A stretch of 64,000 nucleotides of DNA from contig OAPG01000009.1 of the NCBI GenBank assembly GCA_900208305.1, positions 248,001 to 312,000 of the forward strand. Reading direction: 5' to 3'. The translations under genes were made by a program, and so were the position numbers. This document shows positions 12,455 through 22,530 of the stretch, in pieces (the stretch's first letter is position 1; each line of letters opens with the position of its first letter). The notes beneath the pieces are model-generated. The model was not told where the DNA came from. It saw only the letters and a list, made by a program, of their open reading frames with translations, and ran no database searches. Source of the DNA: Melanopsichium pennsylvanicum (Eukaryota > Basidiomycota > Ustilaginomycetes > Ustilaginales).

Positions 12455-15400
12455 ATGTCAGATGCCTTCGCAGCTGCTTCTGCTGCCCACACCTCGTTGT
12501 CAGCGATTCAGAACCTTCATTTGGAGTCACAACCGTCATCCAGCGTGCCATCATCTTCTCAGTCCAGTCGAAGTCGCAATCGAGCACAAAGTCGTGGACG
12601 TGGAGGTGGGCGAGGCAAGAAGAGTGAAGGTGGCAAGTCAGATCGCCCTGTTAAGGCATCAGACAACGTGCCATCCACGGCTATGGCAAGCAGCTCTTCT
12701 CATCAACCACCACACACTACACAAAGTGCATCCAACTCACAGCACAAGAGGAATCGCCGAAGGGGCGGCGGCGACAAGTCCGGTCAAGCAAATCGCGCAA
12801 CCTCTTACACTCATAGCCACGAGGATGACACTCAAGAAGCTAGCGCACCGCCACGCGTAGCAGTCCGTCGTCAGCAATTTGGTGGCAAGCTCACTGGCGG
12901 TGCCAACAGTGCAGACGAGCCTGCTTCGAACAGCTCCAGGCCATCTCAAAATGGGAAAACTAAGAAGCCCGCTGTCAAATTACCACCAGTCGCCGAGCCG
13001 GTCGAGTACGCTGATCTTCGCTCTCGCTTGTTAGCAGAGCTCTCGTCTGGCGAGTACGACTGCGTTATCTGCTACAGCACTGTCACAACGCGTCAAGCAA
13101 CATGGTCTTGCTCGCAGTGCTACTCCGTTCTTCATCTACCATGCGTTCGCAAGTGGGCCGAGAGCAGCGTTAAGAAGGCCGAAGAGCACAATGCCATGCA
13201 GGAAGATCCCGAAATCCGCAACCGCCGTGGTACATGGCGTTGCCCGGGATGCCAGTACGCCAGAGAAGATGTTCCTAAGATATATTGGTGCTGGTGTGGG
13301 CGAAGCCAAGACCCTCCAGGAGGCCGAGGTGCCAATCCCCACGGCTGTGGCCAGCGCTGTAGCCGTGGCAAATGCTCTCACGGATGTGCCGACTCCTGCC
13401 ACCCCGGTCCTTGCCCCCCATGCGCCGTCACCGTATCGCAGCAGTGCTTCTGCGGAGCCAAGACCATCCCTACGCGCTGCTCACAGACTTCGGGCAAAGA
13501 GGCACGTCTATCTGCACTCCACCGCGGTACATCCTGCGGCGACACTTGCAACAAGGTGCTCGATTGTGGCATTCACTCGTGTCAAGAAACTTGTCACCCA
13601 GGCAATTGTCAGCCTTGCACCGTCCAAGTGGAAGCGCGCTGTTATTGTGGCAAGCACGCCGAGGTTATGCGCTGTGGAGACGGCATCCCTTGCGACAGCT
13701 TTGACGACGAGACCGGGACCGCGTTCCAAGGCCGTTTCGACTGCGAGGACCGGTGTGGACGCATCTTTGACTGCGGTGTGCACTCGTGCTCCAAGTCCTG
13801 CCACGCTCGCGATGCCGATCGCCCTACGTGCCCCTTTTCACCTCAATCGATTAAGACGTGCCCATGCGGTGCTCAGCCCGTCACAAATCGTACTTCGTGC
13901 CAAGATTTGATCCCAACCTGTAGCAACATCTGCGCCAAGATGTCGACATGCGGCCATCCTTGCCCATCGATCTGTCACCTTGGGCCATGCCCTCCTTGCC
14001 AGGTGCCTGTGTCGACACCATGCCGTTGCGGCGAGACCAAGCAGACGCGTACCTGTTACGAACGCCAGCAAGAGGAGCTCGAAGGACGCCAAGAGGTGCT
14101 CTGTGCGACAGTTTGCCAGTCCCTGCGACACTGCGGAAAGCATCAATGCAATCGCCAGTGTTGTCCGCTCTACTTTCAGGCAAAGAACAAGTCGAAGAAA
14201 CGACCGACAATGGCCGAAATGCATGCGATGGACCCTGCTGGACTGCATGAATGCTCTATCCCGTGCTCGAAGCCACTCGCCTGCGGTCTCCACGACTGTC
14301 CCATGATATGCCATCGTGGCGCTTGTCCGCCGTGTCTTCAGGCCAGCTTCGAGGAGCTCATCTGCCACTGTGGTCGCACAGTGTTGGAGCCTCCGGTGGC
14401 GTGCGGTACTCAGGTGCGGTGCAACTTCCCGTGTGTGCGTCCGCCACCACCGTGCGGTCATCCCAAAATGCCGCACGACTGTCATGAGGAGGAGCGTTGC
14501 CCACCGTGCGTTTACTTGACCGACAAGGTCTGTCACTGTCAGAAGCACATTGTCAAGAACGTTCCTTGCAGTCGATCGCGTGTCTCCTGCGGTCAGCCTT
14601 GTGATGCGCTTCTCAACTGCGGTTTCCATCGTTGCCAGGGTATCTGTCATTTGGCAGGTCAAGAATGCGCTGCATGCGTGCAGATTTGCGGTAAACCGCG
14701 ACGACTCTGTCAGCATCCGTGCCAGGAAAAGTGCCACGCACCATCCTCATGCCCCGAGGTCGAGCCCTGCCAAGCCGTCATCACTCTGCAGTGCCCATGC
14801 GGCAATCTGCAGTCGCGCACAAAATGCGGCGTCTCGATCCATGCACCGAACAAGGAAAAGTGGCTCAAGTGCAACGATTCGTGCATGATTGCCCAGCGAA
14901 ACGCCAAGCTTGCCGAGGCTCTGGGCCTCAACCCTTCGGAGAAAGCCGCACCAGCATCGTACGAGTACGAGACGCTCTCCTACTACGCCGTGCCAAGCAA
15001 CCGCAAGTTCTGCGATGAGGTCGAGGCCGCACTCAATGAGTTCATCCGATCGCCTCGAGCTGGCATGATCTTGCCACCGGCGAACGGATTGCAGCGCAAG
15101 TTTACACATGAGCTGGCAGCAGTTTACAAGCTAGGCAGCGAAAGTGTGGATTGCGAACCACGATGTAGTGTCAGCATCCGACGAAAGCAGGACAGTCGCA
15201 TCCCCAATCCTGTGATTAGCGAAGCTTTTGCAGCAGCACGAGCTTCACTCATGAGTTCTCAGCAGCAACAGCAGTGGCAAAGCAAGTCTGTTGGACTGGC
15301 ACAGCTGCAGCGACCCAGTGCCGAGGTTCGTAAGCCGCTCAACGCCATCTTCCTTGCGGGCGTGTTCGGACACGATCAAGACTCGCTGCGAAACCTGTTA

Positions 15401-15997
15401 CAACCGGTGCTGAAGACGATCAATTTTTCAGTCACATGGAAGGGTGATGAAGACGTTGTGGTCACATCGGCCGATTCGCCGACGAGACTGATCATGATGA
15501 AGACTGAGCTCAAAGCCCTTGTTCGGAGGGAACAGTTCGCTAGCGATGTAATTCTTTGCACGGTGGATGGTAATAAGAAGGTGGTGCGCAGAGAGGACGA
15601 GCGGATGCTTGGTGACAAGAGCCGTGCCGGTGCAGGAGGAGGGGGAACGTGGGGGTCGTCGACTATGAAGCAAGGCGCAAGCGCTGGTAGTAGTGGATTG
15701 GCGCATATGGGCAAACCGAGCTCTGGACTGGTTGGGAATAGAGGCTGGGCAGCGGTGGCTTCGGGTTCAGGAAGGAATTCGCCTGTACCAGTCAGCGAGC
15801 GCGTTTGGGGCCAACCGACGATTTCTGCTGCTCAAGTGAACAGATCGAGGACCACGGCACCGATTGCTGGTATAGTTCCAAACCCGAACGCACCTAGACG
15901 GCCAGCGGCGACTGGTACGGCTGATGCGACTGGAGCAGCAACGGAACCAAATTTGGCAGACGAGCGTGTCCCAGAGAGCTGGGAAGATGAGCGTTAG
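12455..15997 (+). CDS. FAP1: NFX1-type zinc-finger protein with RING-like domain and R3H domain (FAP1/NFX1 family)
   Basis: Nuclear or cytoplasmic regulator related to human NFX1, Drosophila shuttle craft and yeast Fap1, an FKBP12-binding protein. I start at the ATG at 12455 (MSDAFAAAS); the frame is open 39 codons further up, but that stretch looks non-coding. Length 1180 residues. A disordered, basic N-terminus (about 1-195) includes SRGRGGGRGKKSEGGK. A RING/PHD-like cysteine cluster begins at about 202 (CVICYSTV...CSQC...CVRKW...WRCPGC). A long run of NF-X1 zinc fingers with the recurring pattern CGxHxCxxxCHxGxCxxC covers about 300-790. An R3H domain lies near 850-910 (FIRSPRAGMILPPAN then RKFTHELAAVYKL). 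A glutamine-rich and then Gly/Ser-rich tail ends in ESWEDER. Members bind nucleic acid through the fingers and R3H, and the RING-like domain may act as a ubiquitin ligase. Those roles are from the family. Confidence 0.93.
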   Translation: MSDAFAAASAAHTSLSAIQNLHLESQPSSSVPSSSQSSRSRNRAQSRGRGGGRGKKSEGGKSDRPVKASDNVPSTAMASSSSHQPPHTTQSASNSQHKRNRRRGGGDKSGQANRATSYTHSHEDDTQEASAPPRVAVRRQQFGGKLTGGANSADEPASNSSRPSQNGKTKKPAVKLPPVAEPVEYADLRSRLLAELSSGEYDCVICYSTVTTRQATWSCSQCYSVLHLPCVRKWAESSVKKAEEHNAMQEDPEIRNRRGTWRCPGCQYAREDVPKIYWCWCGRSQDPPGGRGANPHGCGQRCSRGKCSHGCADSCHPGPCPPCAVTVSQQCFCGAKTIPTRCSQTSGKEARLSALHRGTSCGDTCNKVLDCGIHSCQETCHPGNCQPCTVQVEARCYCGKHAEVMRCGDGIPCDSFDDETGTAFQGRFDCEDRCGRIFDCGVHSCSKSCHARDADRPTCPFSPQSIKTCPCGAQPVTNRTSCQDLIPTCSNICAKMSTCGHPCPSICHLGPCPPCQVPVSTPCRCGETKQTRTCYERQQEELEGRQEVLCATVCQSLRHCGKHQCNRQCCPLYFQAKNKSKKRPTMAEMHAMDPAGLHECSIPCSKPLACGLHDCPMICHRGACPPCLQASFEELICHCGRTVLEPPVACGTQVRCNFPCVRPPPPCGHPKMPHDCHEEERCPPCVYLTDKVCHCQKHIVKNVPCSRSRVSCGQPCDALLNCGFHRCQGICHLAGQECAACVQICGKPRRLCQHPCQEKCHAPSSCPEVEPCQAVITLQCPCGNLQSRTKCGVSIHAPNKEKWLKCNDSCMIAQRNAKLAEALGLNPSEKAAPASYEYETLSYYAVPSNRKFCDEVEAALNEFIRSPRAGMILPPANGLQRKFTHELAAVYKLGSESVDCEPRCSVSIRRKQDSRIPNPVISEAFAAARASLMSSQQQQQWQSKSVGLAQLQRPSAEVRKPLNAIFLAGVFGHDQDSLRNLLQPVLKTINFSVTWKGDEDVVVTSADSPTRLIMMKTELKALVRREQFASDVILCTVDGNKKVVRREDERMLGDKSRAGAGGGGTWGSSTMKQGASAGSSGLAHMGKPSSGLVGNRGWAAVASGSGRNSPVPVSERVWGQPTISAAQVNRSRTTAPIAGIVPNPNAPRRPAATGTADATGAATEPNLADERVPESWEDER

Positions 15998-16599
15998 AAG
16001 AGCGCATTTAGATTCCGAGATATCTCACTCGTAGCAATTCATAGACGCGCGCAGTATTGTCGTATAGGCTTGCTTTCGATCGCGCATGCCAAAAGAAAAC
16101 AAAGTGTGAAAGGTGTGAGTTGGATTGCAGAACAGTGGAGTCAGTACTTTATCATACTGTAGAAGAATATAATAGCACACCACATGTGAGTAACAAGGTA
16201 TTCCCGGTTCACGAGCTTTTGTTCGCATATGAAGATCGGCAAAGTGAAAAGATGCAGTATGCATTAAGTACTACTTTATATGACTGGGGGAGGAAATTTT
16301 GACTATGCGATGCGATTCGGATCAGAACAAGGTTGAAGAAAGAGATAAGGAGCAGCTTCGCGTGGATGTGTTGGAGTGTGTCGCATGTTTACTGGACCAG
16401 TTGAAGCGTATGGAGCACAGCAGCAGCAGCAGCACAACACAAACAACAGAGAGAGGAGGGACGGAATTTCACGCTCTAAAATTGTTTGAGTGAGCTTGAA
16501 AGGTTCAAGTCGGCGCGTTAAGTTATGTGTTGGGTGAGGGTTACAACGTGTATCAAAACCAGCAGAATTGACAGTAAATAGTACGTACACTGTATGGTT

Positions 16600-16645
<46 letters not shown>

Positions 16646-16797
16646 ATGCAGGGACCCTAACTGTAGTTAGTCCCTTTGTTGAAAGCGCCAAGAAGGTGCT
16701 CTTTTGACATTTTGTCTCATTCACTTGATCTCATCCTCCCATCCAATATCGAAAATCATATATCAACTCGCTTTGCTGGTAGTGTGCGTCGCTCAAC
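15998..16797. other. Spacer between FAP1 and the hydrolase gene
   Basis: 3' region of FAP1 and promoter of the hydrolase-like gene. It holds a short (CAG)5 at about 16420, a TACTGTA motif at 16155-16161 and a CT microsatellite directly upstream of the hydrolase gene. No gene seen. Confidence 0.6.
16602..16640. repeat. CT dinucleotide microsatellite
   Basis: About 19-20 uninterrupted CT units ending in a T run. It lies about 160 bp upstream of the ATG at 16798, so it may sit in the core promoter or 5' leader of that gene. Confidence 0.97.
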
Positions 16798-18846
16798 ATG
16801 GCGCAGCATCAAGAGCGCGCCTCAGCCTCTACACGTCCAACACCTTCGGACAAAAGATCACGACGACTCTCCACCATCGACTACACCACCAACATCAATG
16901 CCAGCACTCCACCTGCATCACCCACCTATTACCCAGAGCACCAATTATCACCCCCCATCCTACCCAAACGATCGCAACGCTATCTTGCGCTCCTCCTCAA
17001 ACCGGTAGTATTGCCCGCTCTTGCCATTGCTTTACCAGCATGGCCGCTTCTCGCAGCAGCTTGCGCCATCCCCGTCATCGGAGTCATGGCCATCCCAATC
17101 CTCCTCCTCATCTCTATCTTACTCTTATACGCGGTCGCATGGATGTGCTATCTCTTGCTTGCACAAAACGACTTACCCGCAACTTGGACCAACGCCCATC
17201 GTTGGTCACCACGAAACTTTTGCCCCTTTTTACCTCTCAACCCTATCCGATGCGCCAAAGTTGATTTGGCCGCTTTCAGATACACCCTGACCGCATTCAG
17301 AATCTTTTTCCCCGCCATATTTGATTGGAGTTACAGGAGAATTATGGTCATCGGCACCACAAAGGGAAGCCGTGTGGTCAAGGAAGGTATCCTCTACGGT
17401 AGTCCTAGTCGAGGTAAAAGGTTGGATGTCTACCTACCCGCCGAAAATTCAACCTCTTCTTCCTCTTCAAATCATCAACAAGGTGTAAATACTAACAACG
17501 GTGTGCCCGTCATCGTCGTCATCCCTTCCATGCTGGGTCCACTCACCGTCACCTCCAAACGAAGATTGTACCTCCAACTTGCACTGCGTCTCAGGAGGAT
17601 GGGATACTGCGTTGTGGTGGCCGACATTACGTATTATCCCGAATCTAGGATCAAATCGTCAGTGATTGATTTGAGACTGGTTTTGCGCTGGACCGCCAAG
17701 AATTGTCGACGGTATGGGGGTGATGCGAGCAAGATCTATGTTTTGGGACATGGGTTGAGCGCGCATTTGATCATGCTGACCATTTCCCAAGAAGCGGTAG
17801 TGCTGAGTCGAGAAGCGCACTTGGATCGAGCGTATGAGAGGGAGCGGCACATGTTGAGGGCCAAACATGGTGGAGATGGTATGGGTGGTGGTAGTGGTCA
17901 TCATCAGTATAGGAGACAGGGAGGTGAGGCGGAGGAGGAAGAGTGGCTTAAAAGTGGCGAAGTACGTACTTTGAGTGGTGTTGCAGGGAATAGCAAGGGT
18001 AGAGTAGGCATGAGTAGTGATAGTGCGCAAAGCGATGCATTGGATTCAAACTTGGACGAGCCGATTCGACTTTCGCAAAGGAGGGGTAGTAATCATCCTA
18101 AGTCGTCGTCGTCGTCATTGGCGGCGGCGGCGGCGAATCATAGTCGAGTGAACCTTGAAGGATGGGTAGATGAGAATGAAGACAATTCTACATTGCCACC
18201 GGGTTTGGTCATGGGTTCCACTACGCGTTTCACCAATTTATCCGACCATGACAACACTCATCTTAATACCTCGAGTGGTATCACCTCGGCCACGACAAGG
18301 TCACGCAAGATTGAAGAAGCGCAATCGATTCTCACTTGTGCGGCTTATCGTCAAGCAGAGCAAGAGGTTGGTAATGGATTACGTCGTGTTGAGATTTATG
18401 AACCTGAGATTGGTATTCCTGCGATTGCAGGTGTGATTTTGCTTTCTGGCATTTCGGATGTGATTAAAGGTTTTCGATCCGAGTCTGAGAGGGGTTTGGA
18501 ACATGTATCGTATCTTCGTAGGGCGATGGGACCTTCGCATTTTAATTGTTTGATTCATTCACCTGCGCATTTGTTGTATGCAGCGAAGAATATTTTAGAT
18601 ACTAGATTGTTACCGTCAAAATTTTTGATGGTTCATGGTGGGAAAGATGGCGTGGTACCGGTGGAACAGAGTACGTTGCTTAAAACCTTGTTGGTGGGTG
18701 TTGGAGTGCATCAGGTGAGGTTGAGGGCGTATAGGAATTTAGGTCATGCAGAGAGTATTGCCTGTTTGTTTTTGGGTATGGCACGTTCTACTACCCGGTA
18801 TACAAGACAAATTTCAGAGGATATCTCTTCTTTTGTCGGTCAATGA
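16798..18846 (+). CDS. Membrane-anchored alpha/beta-hydrolase-like protein, nucleophile motif altered
   Basis: It has 682 residues in a single exon. A basic N-terminus is followed by one or two long hydrophobic segments (about 62-123, e.g. AAACAIPVIGVMAIPILLLI), so it is probably an integral membrane protein. The region from about 236 resembles the alpha/beta-hydrolase fold of prenylcysteine methylesterases and fungal sterol or lipase-like esterases: VIVVIPSMLGPL, LRRMGYCVVVADITYYPES, SKIYVLGHGLSAHL, then FLMVHGGKDGVVPVEQS (candidate Asp) and YRNLGHAES (candidate His, about 649). Family members normally have G-x-S-x-G at the elbow. Here it reads G317-H-G-L-S-A-H, so Gly replaces the nucleophile. 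About 200 residues of acidic and Ser-rich filler (350-545) lie between the elbow and the Asp; part of this filler is the source of the 189-bp duplication. Base composition is less GC-rich than in neighbours. The substrate is unknown and catalysis is doubtful. Confidence 0.75.
   Translation: MAQHQERASASTRPTPSDKRSRRLSTIDYTTNINASTPPASPTYYPEHQLSPPILPKRSQRYLALLLKPVVLPALAIALPAWPLLAAACAIPVIGVMAIPILLLISILLLYAVAWMCYLLLAQNDLPATWTNAHRWSPRNFCPFLPLNPIRCAKVDLAAFRYTLTAFRIFFPAIFDWSYRRIMVIGTTKGSRVVKEGILYGSPSRGKRLDVYLPAENSTSSSSSNHQQGVNTNNGVPVIVVIPSMLGPLTVTSKRRLYLQLALRLRRMGYCVVVADITYYPESRIKSSVIDLRLVLRWTAKNCRRYGGDASKIYVLGHGLSAHLIMLTISQEAVVLSREAHLDRAYERERHMLRAKHGGDGMGGGSGHHQYRRQGGEAEEEEWLKSGEVRTLSGVAGNSKGRVGMSSDSAQSDALDSNLDEPIRLSQRRGSNHPKSSSSSLAAAAANHSRVNLEGWVDENEDNSTLPPGLVMGSTTRFTNLSDHDNTHLNTSSGITSATTRSRKIEEAQSILTCAAYRQAEQEVGNGLRRVEIYEPEIGIPAIAGVILLSGISDVIKGFRSESERGLEHVSYLRRAMGPSHFNCLIHSPAHLLYAAKNILDTRLLPSKFLMVHGGKDGVVPVEQSTLLKTLLVGVGVHQVRLRAYRNLGHAESIACLFLGMARSTTRYTRQISEDISSFVGQ
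17911..18099 (+). repeat. Duplicated segment, copy A (inside hydrolase CDS, likely the source)
   Basis: This 189-bp segment, 63 codons in frame within the filler region of the hydrolase gene, matches 19864-20052 at 186 of 189 positions with no gaps and in the same orientation. Two of the three differences are synonymous in the hydrolase frame (CAG/CAA, ACT/ACG); one is Ser to Gly (AGC/GGC). Confidence 0.97.
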
Positions 18847-18957
18847 GCCACATCCCAATACCTTCTATACGGGGCGGAACATTAGGCTACCATCAGCTCA
18901 ACAGGACGAGAGGTTTAGATCCACTCATCACGTCTTCCGCTTTTCTGTGGTCTACTG

Positions 18958-19029
<72 letters not shown>

Positions 19030-19201
19030 TATCACTCTCATACAGTCCTTTTTCAACTTGTGTTTCCCATGACGTGAATTTCCTGGCCATATCTGTGCCG
19101 TGGTGCCTGAATCCATGCTCTGAACGAGGCGCGTACCATCAAAGATTCGGACATCGACTTCGCTCTGAGCTTGGGCTATCTTCGAGGATCAGCAACAACA
19201 T
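18847..19201. other. Convergent spacer with CA microsatellite
   Basis: Lies between the hydrolase stop and the distal end of the disrupted minus-strand gene. It contains the CA repeat and no other feature. Confidence 0.7.
18959..19026. repeat. CA dinucleotide microsatellite, 34 units
   Basis: 68 bp of uninterrupted CA, the longest simple repeat in the window. It lies between the two copies of the 189-bp duplication. Such tracts can form Z-DNA and stall replication, which may be relevant to the nearby insertion, but that link is inference. Confidence 0.98.
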
Positions 19202-22200
19202 TCATCCTTCGCATAGAGCTGCCCAGAACTCGAATGCTCGGTGGCGCTTGTTGCGATGCGATGCGCTGCTACTGCGACTCGTGCTCTTCTCTTGGAGCAA
19301 TTGACGCGTGCGACGCATGCATTCGTCCTGTTCGCTTGGCGAGAGGTCTGCGTAGGTCCGTCCTTCTGCTGATTTGTCGCAACCGTCATTGCCTGCTTCG
19401 TCGGCTTCGGCTTCTTCTTCGTCCGAGTCCTTTGAGAGCTCAGAAAGCGGTGAGCCGCTGTTGAACGGTTCGGTTTGAGCACTTGGTCTCGATGCTGATG
19501 GTTGGCTGAGGGTCCCAGCGTCTTGCTGGCTGGTCCTGGCCGCGGGCAACAACTCGCGGGTAGCAGGAGCCTGCGAGATTCTGTCGGGCAAGCTCATAGA
19601 AGCTGAGCCAACCCCGTCGCTAATATCTTGCTGGTACGAAGAATCTGATTGCCTTCCAACGATGAGCTTGGACGTCTTTCGTGACGAATGACCTGATTCG
19701 GATGCTGACGTGTGGCAGCTCTGGCCAGAGACCCGTCGGAAGAGACTGCCTTCAGGTGGAGGCGTCAAAGGTGCTAGTCGACCTTGATGCGATGTGTGTC
19801 GGTCACGTCGCCACTCAGATCCACGTCGTTTCGCGTCATCTAGTTGTGTTCGCACGAGCGCGAAGGAGACAAGGAGGTGAGGCGGAGGAGGAAGAGTGGC
19901 TTAAAAGTGGCGAAGTACGTACGTTGAGTGGTGTTGCAGGGAATGGCAAGGGTAGAGTAGGCATGAGTAGTGATAGTGCGCAAAGCGATGCATTGGATTC
20001 AAACTTGGACGAGCCGATTCGACTTTCGCAAAGGAGGGGTAGTAATCATCCTTGGTGCCTTTGATTTCACGATTCGTGCCTCCCCAGTCCCGACGAGTCG
20101 GTCGGCGAGCTCTTCCGAGACCAGATTTTCTCTGACATCGTAGTCTTGTGAGATCAACAGCGGCATTGCTGACTTCATCATGCCGATCCAGGCCCAAATG
20201 TAGAACGGTGCTTCTTCATTCCTGGAGTAATGATTAGTCAATCGCGCTAATTGCCCCTTCAGAGGTTGCGTGTCGTATCTGCCGAGTGATGGCGCTTTGT
20301 CATAAGGCATACGGTCGAGCAGGGGTGTGTTTTCATCGCTTGCCCGAGCCAGTCGTCGGGTGAGTGGTTCTTCTTCACACGCAGCCGGAGGCGCGGGCAG
20401 GGACGCCAGACTATCGCGACGCCTTGGGCTGGCCTCAATTATCTGTTCAGAACAGTTTTGCGACACATTCGTTTGCGCCACATCTGAAACAGAAGCAGCT
20501 CGCGCTTCGACCAGCTTTGTACTGGCAGGCCTAACTGCTGCGACAGATCGCGTTGACGACGAGGTCGGAACAGCTTTGGACAACGTCGAATCGGTGGTCG
20601 AGGGCGCGATGGTCTGCTGTTCTGGCGCCTGGTCAGCGATCGCAGGCGAATCGCGCAGCCGCTCTTGTGCTTGGTCAGTATGGTTTTCATCCATTGGCCT
20701 CGAATCAGCCTCTGATCGACAACTGTTACGGGCACCCGAAGTATCTGTATCCTGATTAGCAAGGGTGGGCTGCTGCTCCGACGAAGAGGCAGAAGCTTCT
20801 GCGATCACTTCAGCTTGCGAGGGCAGCTGCTCCTGAGGCTGCGACGCTTGCGGTACTGGCTTCTTCTTGACAGACACCGGCTTGGTTTGTCGAGCCTCAG
20901 TCTGAGCTGTTTGGGCTCGATCCGCATTGGATGCAGCCGGATTCGTTCCAGCATGTGTGGCATTCGAACCTGCCATTGTCGGCATCGCAATTGAAGGGGT
21001 GGTCTGTACCGGTGTCTGAGAAGGTGCAGCAAGTCCCGACGGGACAATTGTCGCTGAAGTAGCAATGGAAACCTGTGACAAACTCTGGCGCAAGGCCGTT
21101 TGGGACAGTTGAGGGTGTAGTTCAGCCGAGACATGGCCGTTTTGCGACTGTGTCGTTAGGTGCACGAGACTCAGAGCAGCTGTTGCAGGTGCTGCATGGC
21201 CATGTGTTGTCTTCTCTACACGAGCAGCTTTCTGGTTGGCAGTTGCTGCATCTTGCGCTTGCGACTGCCTTGTTTCTTCTGCACGAGCAAGCTGTCCATT
21301 GTTTGTGTGCAGCGATGCGGACGTTTGGGAAGGAGCATCTGATCTTGCGGAAGCAGAGGAGTCGCCGTGACGGGATGGGCCGGTTCTTGTCGAAGAAGGA
21401 GCGGCAGAAGGTAATGCTGCCGGTTCCAAACGCGAAGGTTGCGCAGGTACAATCACTGCCTTCCTGTCGCGTCGTTCTGCTCGAGAGATCTTGGCAAAGT
21501 GAGTTCTGACGTGCTCAATCGAGGGAGCTCGCTTCCTCTTGAGCTCTGTTGGACTTTGATTGGATGGCTTTGGCCCGTTGTTGGGAATCGTAGATAGAGG
21601 GCTGATTGGCGGAACCGGTGTGGATCGTGAGAATGAGGATGCATCAACGATTGGCGAGGTTGCTGAGACTGTTGTTGCAGGTGTTATGGGCGACGGGAAG
21701 GAGGGGAAAGAACGTCGCGAAAGGATGGTTGCTGATCTCGGTAGAACAGGGCTACTTGGCATTGTGTGGCTACCGCATGGAATGAAAGCTGTGGAACCAT
21801 GTGAGATGACAGAAGAGCCGGGTATTGGAGCAGCCATAGGTGCTGTTGGTGGTGCATGTGACGGTTTTGGGTGGGGTTGCAATCTCATCAAAGTTTGGCT
21901 GGCCGCACTCTGATGGGCTGCCTGTAATGTAGGGGCTGGATCAGATTGCGACGGCAAGGATTGCGCTAGAGGAGTTTCAGAGCTGTCTGACACGGATCGG
22001 ATGCTTGCGGAAGCGAGGGGGTCAACAGATGAAGTGGTGACATTGGTAACATCCTGTTGCGCAGGACCGATCGGGTTGTGATGTTGTGTGGCGCCGGGAA
22101 GAGCCTGCAGCAGTGTTGCATCGGGTTGTCGCGAGCCAGATATGTTTCCAACGATGACATGCTGTATCGCCGAAAAGAGAGGAGCGACAATGCGATGTTG

Positions 22201-22530
22201 AAGGTTGTCAATCTTTGCATCTTGTTGTTGGAGCGAATGCGTCAATCGTTCCCCAAGCTGATGATGAGCACCGGCGACTCTGCTTTCGAAACCATTGATT
22301 CCGTGAGAGATAGCATTGATTCGATTCAAGAGAGCAGCGTTATTCTGGCCGAGCTTAATAATTACCTGCTCCTGGTTGAGGATATGGGCTGAAGATTTGG
22401 CGGCGGTTTGTTGCAGCTCGCGATTCGAGCTGCGGCATGCGGTAAGATCGTGACGGGTGGCGGACAAAATCTGGTGTACGGAACTGAGAGAGGCGGCACT
22501 TCGGTGATGGGTGATGACGAGGTTGTTGGA
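19202..22530 (-). pseudogene. Disrupted gene for a Ser/Gln/Pro-rich protein with N-terminal coiled coil
   Basis: I do not recognise the family. The minus-strand frame is open from 22530 to a stop at 19999. It encodes an N-terminal helical region (ILSATRHDLTACRSSNRELQ, then LNQEQVIIKLGQNNAALLNR), followed by about 550 residues rich in Ser, Thr, Gln and Pro and a more ordered part near the end (EEAPFYIWAWIGMMKSAMPL, then ENLVSEELADRLVG). The last 17 codons before the stop come from the inserted 189-bp segment. Below the insertion another frame is open (19863 to the stop at 19202) and encodes a polar tail with EEEAEADEAGND. Removing 188 bp joins ...IVKSKAP to FALVRTQLDDAKRR in one frame, giving roughly 1,030 residues. 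At the 5' end the first ATG after a TATA box (22544) is in a different frame, and the coil frame itself has no early ATG, so a second lesion, an unseen intron or a non-ATG start is needed. A truncated product is still possible. Confidence 0.65.
19864..20052 (+). repeat. Duplicated segment, copy B (insertion within the minus-strand gene)
   Basis: Copy of 17911-18099 at a constant offset of 1953 bp; mismatches fall at 19872, near 19923 and near 19945. Homology stops sharply at both ends, into sequence that is coding for the host gene. No target-site duplication or terminal inverted repeat is visible. One boundary base matches by chance, so the inserted length compatible with rejoining the host frame is 188 bp (2 mod 3). 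Confidence 0.95.

Noticed and set aside
13838..14737. 299-residue minus-strand frame opposite the NFX1-type gene
   Set aside because: It mirrors the Cys-rich zinc-finger codons of the real gene; no start context or domain supports it.
19864..20052. Copy B as a newly gained intron of the minus-strand gene
   Set aside because: On the minus strand the boundaries do not carry GT and AG at the insertion edges, and internal GT sites such as GTACGT do not pair with an acceptor that restores the frame. RNA data could still overturn this.
19681..20064. Plus-strand frame containing the copied hydrolase segment, as a separate gene or paralogue
   Set aside because: Only 63 hydrolase codons are present, all from the non-catalytic filler, and the flanks are antisense host-gene sequence. 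It has no proper start.
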